Positions 10,594 to 24,555 of a DNA stretch of 64,000 nt are shown one piece after another (the stretch's first letter is position 1; each line of letters opens with the position of its first letter). This DNA is from Hippasteria phrygiana (lineage: Eukaryota; Echinodermata; Asteroidea; Valvatida; Goniasteridae). The notes beneath the pieces are model-generated. The model saw nothing but the letters and a program-made list of their open reading frames with translations. It had not been told where the DNA came from and did not search any database. The stretch is from NCBI GenBank assembly GCA_037893225.1, contig JAZGUH010000323.1, forward strand, positions 1,488,001 through 1,552,000, read 5' to 3'. A program made the translations under genes and the position numbers.

Positions 10594-13500
10594 TGTCAAA
10601 TTCCCTGGGGTATGGACTTGCTTTACTCATTCATAATTGCATGAAATATCAACCAAATGCAGTAATTTTGACATGTATGGATAGCTTAGATCTGGCGCTA
10701 CATGTTGCAATCATCGGCGGCTTCTTAGAGTTCAAACTTGTGGAGAAAATTCAAACCTCGCCATGTTTATTTTCTTTCCGGCCAACATCTGTGTACATAT
10801 TACCGTCTATTTATTGCTCCATGCATGTCAAATTCCCTGGGGTATGGACTTGCTTTACTCATTCATAATTGCATGAAATATCAACCAAATGCAGTAATTT
10901 TGACATGTATGTATAGCTTAGATCTGGCGCTACATGTTGCAATCATCGGCGGCTTCCTAGAGTTAAAACTTGTGGAGAAAATTCAAACCTCGCAATGTTT
11001 ATTTTCTTTCCGGCCAACATCTGTGTACATATTACCTTCTATTTATTGCTCCATGCATGTCAAATTCCCTGGGGTATGGACTTGCTTTATTCATTCATAA
11101 TTGCATGAAATATCAACCAAATGCAGTAATTTTGACATGTATGGATAGCTTAGATCTGGCGCTACATGTTGCAATTATCGGCGGCTTCTTAGAGTTAAAA
11201 CTTGTGGAGAAAATTCAAACCTCGCAATGTTTATTTTCTTTCCGGCCAACATCTGTGTGCATATTACCTTCTATTTATTGCTCCATGCCTGTCAAATTCC
11301 CTGGGGTATGGACTTGCTTTACTCATTCATAATTGCATGAAATATCAACCAAATGCAGTAATTTTGACATGTATGTATAGCTTAGATCTGGCGCTACATG
11401 TTGCAATCATCGGCGGCTTCTTAGAGTTCAAACTTGTGGAGAAAATTCAAACCTCGCCATGTTTATTTTCTTTCCGGCCAACATCTGTGTACATATTACC
11501 GTCTATTTATTGCTCCATGCATGTCAAATTCCCTGGGATATGGACTTGCTTTACTCATTCATAATTGCATGAAATATCAACCAAATGCAGTAATTTTTAC
11601 ATGTATGTATAGCTTAGATCTGGCGCTACATGTTGCAATCATCGGCGGCTTCCTAGAGTTAAAACTTGTGGAGAAAATTCAAACCTCGCAATGTTTATTT
11701 TCTTTCCGGCCAACATCTGTGTACATATTACCTTCTATTTATTGCTCCATGCATGTCAAATTCCCTGGGGTATGGACTTGCTTTATTCATTCATAATTGC
11801 ATGAAATATCAACCAAATGCAGTAATTTTGACATGTATGGATAGCGTAGATCTGGCGCTACATGTTGCAATCATCGGCGGCTTCTTAGAGTTCAAACTTG
11901 TGGAGAAAATTCAAACCTCGCCATGTTTATTTTCTTTCCGGCCAACATCTGTGTACATATTACCGTCTATTTATTGCTCCATGCATGTCAAATTCCCTGG
12001 GGTATGGACTTGCTTTACTCATTCATAATTGCATGAAATATCAACCAAATGCAGTAATTTTGACATGTATGTATAGCTTAGATCTGGCGCTACATGTTGC
12101 AATCATCGGCGGCTTCCTAGAGTTAAAACTTGTGGAGAAAATTCAAACCTCGCAATGTTTATTTTCTTTCCGGCCAACATCTGTGTACATATTACCTTCT
12201 ATTTATTGCTCCATGCATGTCAAATTCCCTGGGGTATGGACTTGCTTTATTCATTCATAATTGCATGAAATATCAACCAAATGCAGTAATTTTGACATGT
12301 ATGGATAGCGTAGATCTGGCGCTACATGTTGCAATCATCGGCGGCTTCCTAGAGTTAAAACTTGTGGAGAAAATTCAAACCTCGCAATGTTTATTTTCTT
12401 TCCGGCCAACATCTGTGTACATATTACCTTCTATTTATTGCTCCATGCATGTCAAATTCCCTGGGGTATGGACTTGCTTTATTCATTCATAATTGCATGA
12501 AATATCAACCAAATGCAGTAATTTTGACATGTATGGATAGCGTAGATCTGGCGCTACATGTTGCAATCATCGGCGGCTTCCTAGAGTTAAAACCTGTGGA
12601 GAAAATTCAAACCTCGCAATGTTTATTTTCTTTCCGGCCACCATCTGTGTACATATTACCTTCTATTTATTGCTCCATGCATGTCAAATTCCCTGGGGTA
12701 TGGACTTGCTTTACTCATTCATAATTGCATGAAATATCAACCAAATGCAGTAATTTTGACATGTATGTATAGCTTAGATCTGGCGCTACATGTTGCAATT
12801 ATCGGCGGCTTCTTAGAGTTAACACTTGTGGAGAAAATTCAAACCTCGCAATGTTTATTTTCTTTCCGGCCACCATCTGTGTGCATATTACCTTTTATTT
12901 ATTGCTCCATGCCTGTCAAATTCCCTGGGGTATGGACTTGCTTTACTCATTCATAATTGCATGAAATATCAACCAAATGAAGTAATTTTGACATGTATGG
13001 ATAGCTTAGATCTGGCGCTACATGTTGCAATTATCGGCGGCTTCTTAGAGTTAAAACTTGTGGAGAAAATTCAAACCTCGCAATGTTTATTTTCTTTCCG
13101 GCCAACATCTGTGTGCATATTACCTTCTATTTATTGCTCCATGCCTGTCAAATTCCCTGGGGTATGGACTTGCTTTACTCATTCATAATTGCATGAAATA
13201 TCAACCAAATGCAGTAATTTTGACATGTATGGATAGCTTAGATCTGGCGCTACATGTTGCAATCATCGGCGGCTTCTTAGAGTTCAAACTTGTGGAGAAA
13301 ATTCAAACCTCGCCATGTTTATTTTCTTTCCGGCCAACATCTGTGTACATATTACCGTCTATTTATTGCTCCATGCATGTCAAATTCCCTGGGGTATGGA
13401 CTTGCTTTACTCATTCATAATTGCATGAAATATCAACCAAATGCAGTAATTTTGACATGTATGTATAGCTTAGATCTGGCGCTACATGTTGCAATCATCG

Positions 13501-15001
13501 GCGGCTTCCTAGAGTTAAAACTTGTGGAGAAAATTCAAACCTCGCAATGTTTATTTTCTTTCCGGCCAACATCTGTGTACATATTACCTTCTATTTATTG
13601 CTCCATGCATGTCAAATTCCCTGGGGTATGGACTTGCTTTATTCATTCATAATTGCATGAAATATCAACCAAATGCAGTAATTTTGACATGTATGGATAG
13701 CTTAGATCTGGCGCTACATGTTGCAATCATCGGCGGCTTCCTAGAGTTAAAACTTGTGGAGAAAATTCAAACCTCGCAATGTTTATTTTCTTTCCGGCCA
13801 ACATCTGTGTACATATTACCTTCTATTTATTGCTCCATTCATGTCAAATTCCCTGGGGTATGGACTTGCTTTATTCATTCATAATTGCATGAAATGTCAA
13901 CCAAATGCAGTAATTTTGACATGTATGGATAGCGTAGATCTGGCGCTACATGTTGCAATCATCGGCGGCTTCTTAGAGTTCAAACTTGCGGAGAAAATTC
14001 AAACCTCGCCATGTTTATTTTCTTTCCGGCCAACATCTGTGTACATATTACCGTCTATTTATTGCTCCATGCATGTCAAATTCCCTGGGGTATGGACTTG
14101 CTTTACTCATTCATAATTGCATGAAATATCAACCAAATGCAGTAATTTTGACATGTATGTATAGCTTAGATCTGGCGCTACATGTTGCAATCATCGGCGG
14201 CTTCTTAGAGTTAAAACTTGCGGAGAAAATTCAAACCTCGCAATGTTTATTTTCTTTCCGGCCAACATCTGTGTACATATTACCTTCTATTTATTGCTCC
14301 ATGCATGTCAAATTCCCTGGGGTATGGACTTGCTTTATTCATTCATAATTGCATGAAATATCAACCAAATGCAGTAATTTTGACATGTATGGATAGCGTA
14401 GATCTGGCGCTACATGTTGCAATCATCGGCGGCTTCTTAGAGTTCAAACTTGCGGAGAAAATTCAAACCTCGCAATGTTTATTTTCTTTCCGGCCAACAT
14501 CTGTGTACATATTACCGTCTATTTATTGCTCCATGCATGTCAAATTCCCTGGGGTATGGACTTGCTTTACTCATTCATAATTGCATGAAATGTCAACCAA
14601 ATGCAGTAATTTTGACATGTATGTATAGCTTAGATCTGGCGCTACATGTTGCAATCATCGGCGGCTTCCTAGAGTTAAAACTTGTGGAGAAAATTCAAAC
14701 CTCGCAATGTTTATTTTCTTTCCGGCCAACATCTGTGTACATATTACCTTCTATTTATTGCTCCATGCATGTCAAATTCCCTGGGGTATGGACTTGCTTT
14801 ATTCATTCATAATTGCATGAAATATCAACCAAATGCAGTAATTTTGACATGTATGGATAGCGTACATCTGGCGTTACATGTTGCAATCATCGGCGGCTTC
14901 TTAGAGTTCAAACTTGCGGAGAAAATTCAAACCTCGCCATGTTTATTTTCTTTCCGGCAAACATCTGTGTACATATTACCGTCTATTTATTGCTCCATGC
15001 A
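10594..15001 (+). repeat. 19-mer tandem duplication, copy 1, unit 4408 bp
   Basis: The sequence 10594-15087 matches 15002-19495 at an offset of exactly 4408 bp (19 units). The only difference I found is A at 14214 against C at 18622. The match is about 86 bp longer than the unit, which brackets the exchange point: left divergence at m138 (10593 C, 15001 A) and right divergence at m225 (15088 G, 19496 T). Rare private marks are shared, such as ATTCATG at about 13838/18246, ACATCT in place of AGATCT at about 14864/19272, and GGCAAAC at about 14958/19366. Confidence 0.95.
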
Positions 15002-18000
15002 TGTCAAATTCCCTGGGGTATGGACTTGCTTTACTCATTCATAATTGCATGAAATATCAACCAAATGCAGTAATTTTGACATGTATGGATAGCTTAGATC
15101 TGGCGCTACATGTTGCAATCATCGGCGGCTTCTTAGAGTTCAAACTTGTGGAGAAAATTCAAACCTCGCCATGTTTATTTTCTTTCCGGCCAACATCTGT
15201 GTACATATTACCGTCTATTTATTGCTCCATGCATGTCAAATTCCCTGGGGTATGGACTTGCTTTACTCATTCATAATTGCATGAAATATCAACCAAATGC
15301 AGTAATTTTGACATGTATGTATAGCTTAGATCTGGCGCTACATGTTGCAATCATCGGCGGCTTCCTAGAGTTAAAACTTGTGGAGAAAATTCAAACCTCG
15401 CAATGTTTATTTTCTTTCCGGCCAACATCTGTGTACATATTACCTTCTATTTATTGCTCCATGCATGTCAAATTCCCTGGGGTATGGACTTGCTTTATTC
15501 ATTCATAATTGCATGAAATATCAACCAAATGCAGTAATTTTGACATGTATGGATAGCTTAGATCTGGCGCTACATGTTGCAATTATCGGCGGCTTCTTAG
15601 AGTTAAAACTTGTGGAGAAAATTCAAACCTCGCAATGTTTATTTTCTTTCCGGCCAACATCTGTGTGCATATTACCTTCTATTTATTGCTCCATGCCTGT
15701 CAAATTCCCTGGGGTATGGACTTGCTTTACTCATTCATAATTGCATGAAATATCAACCAAATGCAGTAATTTTGACATGTATGTATAGCTTAGATCTGGC
15801 GCTACATGTTGCAATCATCGGCGGCTTCTTAGAGTTCAAACTTGTGGAGAAAATTCAAACCTCGCCATGTTTATTTTCTTTCCGGCCAACATCTGTGTAC
15901 ATATTACCGTCTATTTATTGCTCCATGCATGTCAAATTCCCTGGGATATGGACTTGCTTTACTCATTCATAATTGCATGAAATATCAACCAAATGCAGTA
16001 ATTTTTACATGTATGTATAGCTTAGATCTGGCGCTACATGTTGCAATCATCGGCGGCTTCCTAGAGTTAAAACTTGTGGAGAAAATTCAAACCTCGCAAT
16101 GTTTATTTTCTTTCCGGCCAACATCTGTGTACATATTACCTTCTATTTATTGCTCCATGCATGTCAAATTCCCTGGGGTATGGACTTGCTTTATTCATTC
16201 ATAATTGCATGAAATATCAACCAAATGCAGTAATTTTGACATGTATGGATAGCGTAGATCTGGCGCTACATGTTGCAATCATCGGCGGCTTCTTAGAGTT
16301 CAAACTTGTGGAGAAAATTCAAACCTCGCCATGTTTATTTTCTTTCCGGCCAACATCTGTGTACATATTACCGTCTATTTATTGCTCCATGCATGTCAAA
16401 TTCCCTGGGGTATGGACTTGCTTTACTCATTCATAATTGCATGAAATATCAACCAAATGCAGTAATTTTGACATGTATGTATAGCTTAGATCTGGCGCTA
16501 CATGTTGCAATCATCGGCGGCTTCCTAGAGTTAAAACTTGTGGAGAAAATTCAAACCTCGCAATGTTTATTTTCTTTCCGGCCAACATCTGTGTACATAT
16601 TACCTTCTATTTATTGCTCCATGCATGTCAAATTCCCTGGGGTATGGACTTGCTTTATTCATTCATAATTGCATGAAATATCAACCAAATGCAGTAATTT
16701 TGACATGTATGGATAGCGTAGATCTGGCGCTACATGTTGCAATCATCGGCGGCTTCCTAGAGTTAAAACTTGTGGAGAAAATTCAAACCTCGCAATGTTT
16801 ATTTTCTTTCCGGCCAACATCTGTGTACATATTACCTTCTATTTATTGCTCCATGCATGTCAAATTCCCTGGGGTATGGACTTGCTTTATTCATTCATAA
16901 TTGCATGAAATATCAACCAAATGCAGTAATTTTGACATGTATGGATAGCGTAGATCTGGCGCTACATGTTGCAATCATCGGCGGCTTCCTAGAGTTAAAA
17001 CCTGTGGAGAAAATTCAAACCTCGCAATGTTTATTTTCTTTCCGGCCACCATCTGTGTACATATTACCTTCTATTTATTGCTCCATGCATGTCAAATTCC
17101 CTGGGGTATGGACTTGCTTTACTCATTCATAATTGCATGAAATATCAACCAAATGCAGTAATTTTGACATGTATGTATAGCTTAGATCTGGCGCTACATG
17201 TTGCAATTATCGGCGGCTTCTTAGAGTTAACACTTGTGGAGAAAATTCAAACCTCGCAATGTTTATTTTCTTTCCGGCCACCATCTGTGTGCATATTACC
17301 TTTTATTTATTGCTCCATGCCTGTCAAATTCCCTGGGGTATGGACTTGCTTTACTCATTCATAATTGCATGAAATATCAACCAAATGAAGTAATTTTGAC
17401 ATGTATGGATAGCTTAGATCTGGCGCTACATGTTGCAATTATCGGCGGCTTCTTAGAGTTAAAACTTGTGGAGAAAATTCAAACCTCGCAATGTTTATTT
17501 TCTTTCCGGCCAACATCTGTGTGCATATTACCTTCTATTTATTGCTCCATGCCTGTCAAATTCCCTGGGGTATGGACTTGCTTTACTCATTCATAATTGC
17601 ATGAAATATCAACCAAATGCAGTAATTTTGACATGTATGGATAGCTTAGATCTGGCGCTACATGTTGCAATCATCGGCGGCTTCTTAGAGTTCAAACTTG
17701 TGGAGAAAATTCAAACCTCGCCATGTTTATTTTCTTTCCGGCCAACATCTGTGTACATATTACCGTCTATTTATTGCTCCATGCATGTCAAATTCCCTGG
17801 GGTATGGACTTGCTTTACTCATTCATAATTGCATGAAATATCAACCAAATGCAGTAATTTTGACATGTATGTATAGCTTAGATCTGGCGCTACATGTTGC
17901 AATCATCGGCGGCTTCCTAGAGTTAAAACTTGTGGAGAAAATTCAAACCTCGCAATGTTTATTTTCTTTCCGGCCAACATCTGTGTACATATTACCTTCT

Positions 18001-19495
18001 ATTTATTGCTCCATGCATGTCAAATTCCCTGGGGTATGGACTTGCTTTATTCATTCATAATTGCATGAAATATCAACCAAATGCAGTAATTTTGACATGT
18101 ATGGATAGCTTAGATCTGGCGCTACATGTTGCAATCATCGGCGGCTTCCTAGAGTTAAAACTTGTGGAGAAAATTCAAACCTCGCAATGTTTATTTTCTT
18201 TCCGGCCAACATCTGTGTACATATTACCTTCTATTTATTGCTCCATTCATGTCAAATTCCCTGGGGTATGGACTTGCTTTATTCATTCATAATTGCATGA
18301 AATGTCAACCAAATGCAGTAATTTTGACATGTATGGATAGCGTAGATCTGGCGCTACATGTTGCAATCATCGGCGGCTTCTTAGAGTTCAAACTTGCGGA
18401 GAAAATTCAAACCTCGCCATGTTTATTTTCTTTCCGGCCAACATCTGTGTACATATTACCGTCTATTTATTGCTCCATGCATGTCAAATTCCCTGGGGTA
18501 TGGACTTGCTTTACTCATTCATAATTGCATGAAATATCAACCAAATGCAGTAATTTTGACATGTATGTATAGCTTAGATCTGGCGCTACATGTTGCAATC
18601 ATCGGCGGCTTCTTAGAGTTACAACTTGCGGAGAAAATTCAAACCTCGCAATGTTTATTTTCTTTCCGGCCAACATCTGTGTACATATTACCTTCTATTT
18701 ATTGCTCCATGCATGTCAAATTCCCTGGGGTATGGACTTGCTTTATTCATTCATAATTGCATGAAATATCAACCAAATGCAGTAATTTTGACATGTATGG
18801 ATAGCGTAGATCTGGCGCTACATGTTGCAATCATCGGCGGCTTCTTAGAGTTCAAACTTGCGGAGAAAATTCAAACCTCGCAATGTTTATTTTCTTTCCG
18901 GCCAACATCTGTGTACATATTACCGTCTATTTATTGCTCCATGCATGTCAAATTCCCTGGGGTATGGACTTGCTTTACTCATTCATAATTGCATGAAATG
19001 TCAACCAAATGCAGTAATTTTGACATGTATGTATAGCTTAGATCTGGCGCTACATGTTGCAATCATCGGCGGCTTCCTAGAGTTAAAACTTGTGGAGAAA
19101 ATTCAAACCTCGCAATGTTTATTTTCTTTCCGGCCAACATCTGTGTACATATTACCTTCTATTTATTGCTCCATGCATGTCAAATTCCCTGGGGTATGGA
19201 CTTGCTTTATTCATTCATAATTGCATGAAATATCAACCAAATGCAGTAATTTTGACATGTATGGATAGCGTACATCTGGCGTTACATGTTGCAATCATCG
19301 GCGGCTTCTTAGAGTTCAAACTTGCGGAGAAAATTCAAACCTCGCCATGTTTATTTTCTTTCCGGCAAACATCTGTGTACATATTACCGTCTATTTATTG
19401 CTCCATGCATGTCAAATTCCCTGGGGTATGGACTTGCTTTACTCATTCATAATTGCATGAAATATCAACCAAATGCAGTAATTTTGACATGTATG
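15002..19495 (+). repeat. 19-mer tandem duplication, copy 2
   Basis: This is the second copy of the 4408-bp block, with a single detected mismatch (C at 18622). The near identity implies a very recent event, or very efficient homogenisation, compared with the differences between neighbouring monomers. After 19495 the sequence enters the E-containing zone. Confidence 0.95.
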
Positions 19496-19735
19496 TATAG
19501 CTTAGATCTGGCGCTACATGTTGCAATCATCGGCGGCTTCCTAGAGTTAAAACTTGTGGAGAAAATTCAAACCTCGCAATGTTTATTTTCTTTCCGGCCA
19601 ACATCTGTGTACATATTACCTTCTATTTATTGCTCCATGCATGTCAAATTCCCTGGGGTATGGACTTGCTTTATTCATTCATAATTGCATGAAATATCAA
19701 CCAAATGCAGTAATTTTGACATGTATGGATAGCTT

Positions 19736-19966
19736 AGATCTGGCGCTACATGTTGCAATCATCGGCGGCTTCTTAGAGTTCAAACTTGTGGAGAAAATGC
19801 AAACCTCGCAATGTTTATTTTCTTTCCGGCCAACATCTGTGTGCATATTACCTTCTATTTATTGCTCCATGTCTGTCAAATTCCCTGGGGTATGACTTGC
19901 TTTACTCATTCATAATTGCATGAAATATCAATCAAATACAGTAATTTTGACATGTATGGATAGCTT
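19736..19966 (+). repeat. Type E monomer, 231 bp: one G deleted at m159-160
   Basis: TATGGACTT becomes TATGACTT at 19891-19899. This is the first length change in the window. Most E units also carry C at m46, often G at m64 (AAAATGC), G at m108, C at m138, and T at m198 with A at m204 (CAATCAAATACAG). Twenty-six deletions of this kind were found, with the TGA ending at 19895, 21518, 22213, 22676, 23371, 25226, 25689, 26384, 27311, 29166, 31486, 32877, 41692, 44011, 51052, 54067, 54994, 55225, 55688, 56151, 56614, 58005, 58700, 61482 and 61713. A further copy at 62174-62176 reads TGC. One ancestral deletion copied by amplification explains them best. Confidence 0.93.
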
Positions 19967-21550
19967 AGATCTGGCGCTACATGTTGCAATTATCGGCGGC
20001 TTCTTAGAGTTAACACTTGTGGAGAAAATTCAAACCTCGCAATGTTTATTTTCTTTCCGGCCACCATCTGTGTGCATATTACCTTTTATTTATTGCTCCA
20101 TGCCTGTCAAATTCCCTGGGGTATGGACTTGCTTTACTCATTCATAATTGCATGAAATATCAACCAAATGAAGTAATTTTGACATGTATGGATAGCTTAG
20201 ATCTGGCGCTACATGTTGCAATTATCGGCGGCTTCTTAGAGTTAAAACTTGTGGAGAAAATTCAAACCTCGCAATGTTTATTTTCTTTCCGGCCAACATC
20301 TGTGTGCATATTACCTTCTATTTATTGCTCCATGCCTGTCAAATTCCCTGGGGTATGGACTTGCTTTACTCATTCATAATTCCATGAAATATCAACCAAA
20401 TGCAGTAATTTTGACATGTATGGATAGCGTAGATCTGGCGCTACATGTTGCAATCATCGGCGGCTTCTTAGAGTTCAAACTTGTGGAGAAAATTCAAACC
20501 TCGCCATGTTTATTTTCTTTCCGGCCAACATCTGTGTACATATTACCGTCTATTTATTGCTCCATGCATGTCAAATTCCCTGGGGTATGGACTTGCTTTA
20601 CTCATTCATAATTGCATGAAATATCAACCAAATGCAGTAATTTTGACATGTATGTATAGCTTAGATCTGGCGCTACATGTTGCAATCATCGGCGGCTTCC
20701 TAGAGTTAAAACTTGTGGAGAAAATTCAAACCTCGCAATGTTTATTTTCTTTCCGGCCAACATCTGTGTACATATTACCTTCTATTTATTGCTCCATGCA
20801 TGTCAAATTCCCTGGGGTATGGACTTGCTTTATTCATTCATAATTGCATGAAATATCAACCAAATGCAGTAATTTTGACATGTATGGATAGCTTAGATCT
20901 GGCGCTACATGTTGCAATCATCGGCGGCTTCTTAGAGTTTAAACTTGTGGAGAAAATTCAAACCTCGCAATGTTTATTTTCTTTCCGGCCAACATCTGTG
21001 TACATATTACCGTCTATTTATTGCTCCATGCATGTCAAATTCCCTGGGGTATGGACTTGCTTTACTCATTCATAATTGCATGAAATATCAACCAAATGCA
21101 GTAATTTTGACATGTATGTATAGCTTAGATCTGGCGCTACATGTTGCAATCATCGGCGGCTTCCTAGAGTTAAAACTTGTGGAGAAAATTCAAACCTCGC
21201 AATGTTTATTTTCTTTCCGGCCAACATCTGTGTACATATTACCTTCTATTTATTGCTCCATGCATGTCAAATTCCCTGGGGTATGGACTTGCTTTATTCA
21301 TTCATAATTGCATGAAATATCACCCAAATGCAGTAATTTTGACATGTATGGATAGCTTAGATCTGGCGCTACATGTTGCAATCATCGGCGGCTTCTTAGA
21401 GTTCAAACTTGTGGAGAAAATGCAAACCTCGCAATGTTTATTTTCTTTCCGGCCAACATCTGTGTGCATATTACCTTCTATTTATTGCTCCATGCCTGTC
21501 AAATTCCCTGGGGTATGACTTGCTTTACTCATTCATAATTGCATGAAATA
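19736..21550 (+). repeat. Start of zone 2: E-C-D-A-B mixture
   Basis: The first E unit (19736-19966) is followed by C, D, A and B units. About 19.95-20.85 kb matches about 23.43-24.33 kb at an offset of 3476 bp (15 units minus four 1-bp deletions). Private marks include ATTCCATG at about 20388 (others have ATTGCATG), ATGTCTG at about 19869 and an 8-bp GTTTAAAC at 20937-20944. Confidence 0.85.
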
Positions 21551-24500
21551 TCAATCAAATACAGTAATTTTGACATGTATGGATAGCTTAGATCTGGCGC
21601 TACATGTTGCAATTATCGGCGGCTTCTTAGAGTTCAAACTTGTGGAGAAAATTCAAACCTCGCAATGTTTATTTTCTTTCCGGCCAACATCTGTGTACAT
21701 ATTACCGTCTATTTATTGCTCCATGCATGTCAAATTCCCTGGGGTATGGACTTGCTTTACTCATTCATAATTGCATGAAATATCAACCAAATGCAGTAAT
21801 TTTGACATGTATGTATAGCTTAGATCTGGCGCTACATGTTGCAATCATCGGCGGCTTCCTAGAGTTAAAACTTGTGGAGAAAATTCAAACCTCGCAATGT
21901 TTATTTTCTTTCCGGCCAACATCTGTGTACATATTACCTTCTATTTATTGCTCCATGCATGTCAAATTCCCTGGGGTATGGACTTGCTTTATTCATTCAT
22001 AATTGCATGAAATATCAACCAAATGCAGTAATTTTGACATGTATGGATAGCTTAGATCTGGCGCTACATGTTGCAATCATCGGCGGCTTCTTAGAGTTCA
22101 AACTTGTGGAGAAAATGCAAACCTCGCAATGTTTATTTTCTTTCCGGCCAACATCTGTGTGCATATTACCTTCTATTTATTGCTCCATGCCTGTCAAATT
22201 CCCTGGGGTATGACTTGCTTTACTCATTCATAATTGCATGAAATATCAACCAAATGCAGTAATTTTGACATGTATGTATAGCTTAGATCTGGCGCTACAT
22301 GTTGCAATCATCGGCGGCTTCCTAGAGTTAAAACTTGTCGAGAAAATTCAAACCTCGCAATGTTTATTTTCTTTCCGGCCATCATCTGTGTACATATTAC
22401 CTTCTATTTATTGCTCCATGCATGTCAAATTCCCTGGGGTATGGACTTGCTTTATTCATTCATAATTGCATGAAATATCACCCAAATGCAGTAATTTTGA
22501 CATGTATGGATAGCTTAGATCTGGCGCTACATGTTGCAATCATCGGCGGCTTCTTAGAGTTCAAACTTGTGGAGAAAATGCAAACCTCGCAATGTTTATT
22601 TTCTTTCCGGCCAACATCTGTGTGCATATTACCTTCTATTTATTGCTCCATGCCTGTCAAATTCCCTGGGGTATGACTTGCTTTACTCATTCATAATTGC
22701 ATGAAATATCAATCAAATACAGTAATTTTGACATGTATGGATAGCTTAGATCTGGCGCTACATGTTGCAATTATCGGCGGCTTCTTAGAGTTCAAACTTG
22801 TGGAGAAAATTCAAACCTCGCAATGTTTATTTTCTTTCCGGCCAACATCTGTGTACATATTACCGTCTATTTATTGCTCCATGCATGTCAAATTCCCTGG
22901 GGTATGGACTTGCTTTACTCATTCATAATTGCATGAAATATCAACCAAATGCAGTAATTTTGACATGTATGTATAGCTTAGATCTGGCGCTACATGTTGC
23001 AATCATCGGCGGCTTCCTAGAGTTAAAACTTGTGGAGAAAATTCAAACCTCGCAATGTTTATTTTCTTTCCGGCCAACATCTGTGTACATATTACCTTCT
23101 ATTTATTGCTCCATGCATGTCAAATTCCCTGGGGTATGGACTTGCTTTATTCATTCATAATTGCATGAAATATCAACCAAATGCAGTAATTTTGACATGT
23201 ATGGATAGCTTAGATCTGGCGCTACATGTTGCAATCATCGGCGGCTTCTTAGAGTTCAAACTTGTGGAGAAAATGCAAACCTCGCAATGTTTATTTTCTT
23301 TCCGGCCAACATCTGTGTGCATATTACCTTCTATTTATTGCTCCATGCCTGTCAAATTCCCTGGGGTATGACTTGCTTTACTCATTCATAATTGCATGAA
23401 ATATCAATCAAATACAGTAATTTTGACATGTATGGATAGCTTAGATCTGGCGCTACATGTTGCAATTATCGGCGGCTTCTTAGAGTTAACACTTGTGGAG
23501 AAAATTCAAACCTCGCAATGTTTATTTTCTTTCCGGCCACCATCTGTGTGCATATTACCTTTTATTTATTGCTCCATGCCTGTCAAATTCCCTGGGGTAT
23601 GGACTTGCTTTACTCATTCATAATTGCATGAAATATCAACCAAATGAAGTAATTTTGACATGTATGGATAGCTTAGATCTGGCGCTACATGTTGCAATTA
23701 TCGGCGGCTTCTTAGAGTTAAAACTTGTGGAGAAAATTCAAACCTCGCAATGTTTATTTTCTTTCCGGCCAACATCTGTGTGCATATTACCTTCTATTTA
23801 TTGCTCCATGCCTGTCAAATTCCCTGGGGTATGGACTTGCTTTACTCATTCATAATTGCATGAAATATCAACCAAATGCAGTAATTTTGACATGTATGGA
23901 TAGCGTAGATCTGGCGCTACATGTTGCAATCATCGGCGGCTTCTTAGAGTTCAAACTTGTGGAGAAAATTCAAACCTCGCCATGTTTATTTTCTTTCCGG
24001 CCAACATCTGTGTACATATTACCGTCTATTTATTGCTCCATGCATGTCAAATTCCCTGGGGTATGGACTTGCTTTACTCATTCATAATTGCATGAAATAT
24101 CAACCAAATGCAGTAATTTTGACATGTATGTATAGCTTAGATCTGGCGCTACATGTTGCAATCATCGGCGGCTTCCTAGAGTTAAAACTTGTGGAGAAAA
24201 TTCAAACCTCGCAATGTTTATTTTCTTTCCGGCCAACATCTGTGTACATATTACCTTCTATTTATTGCTCCATGCATGTCAAATTCCCTGGGGTATGGAC
24301 TTGCTTTATTCATTCATAATTGCATGAAATATCAATCAAATACAGTAATTTTGACATGTATGGATAGCTTAGATCTGGCGCTACATGTTGCAATTATCGG
24401 CGGCTTCTTAGAGTTAACACTTGTGGAGAAAATTCAAACCTCGCAATGTTTATTTTCTTTCCGGCCACCATCTGTGTGCATATTACCTTTTATTTATTGC

Positions 24501-24555
24501 TCCATGCCTGTCAAATTCCCTGGGGTATGGACTTGCTTTACTCATTCATAATTGC
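21543..24555 (+). repeat. 13-mer duplication, copy 1, unit 3013 bp
   Basis: Units from about 21543 to about 24127 match those 3013 bp downstream (13 x 232 minus three E deletions). Both copies share the rare CTTGTCGAG (C at m55) at about 22335 and 25348 and CACCCAAAT at about 22480 and 25493. Copy 1 has a private CCATCATC near 22380. Confidence 0.88.

Noticed and set aside
10594..19495. The 19-mer duplication as an assembly artefact
   Set aside because: This is not excluded, but copy 2 has its own base at 18622 and different flanking units on each side, so I keep it as real pending read-depth evidence.
20937..20944. GTTTAAAC, GAATTC and CCTAGG sites as traces of cloning
   Set aside because: Each arises from a single base change in a normal monomer, and no vector sequence is present. 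Two of them are copied with their flanks by ordinary array duplication.
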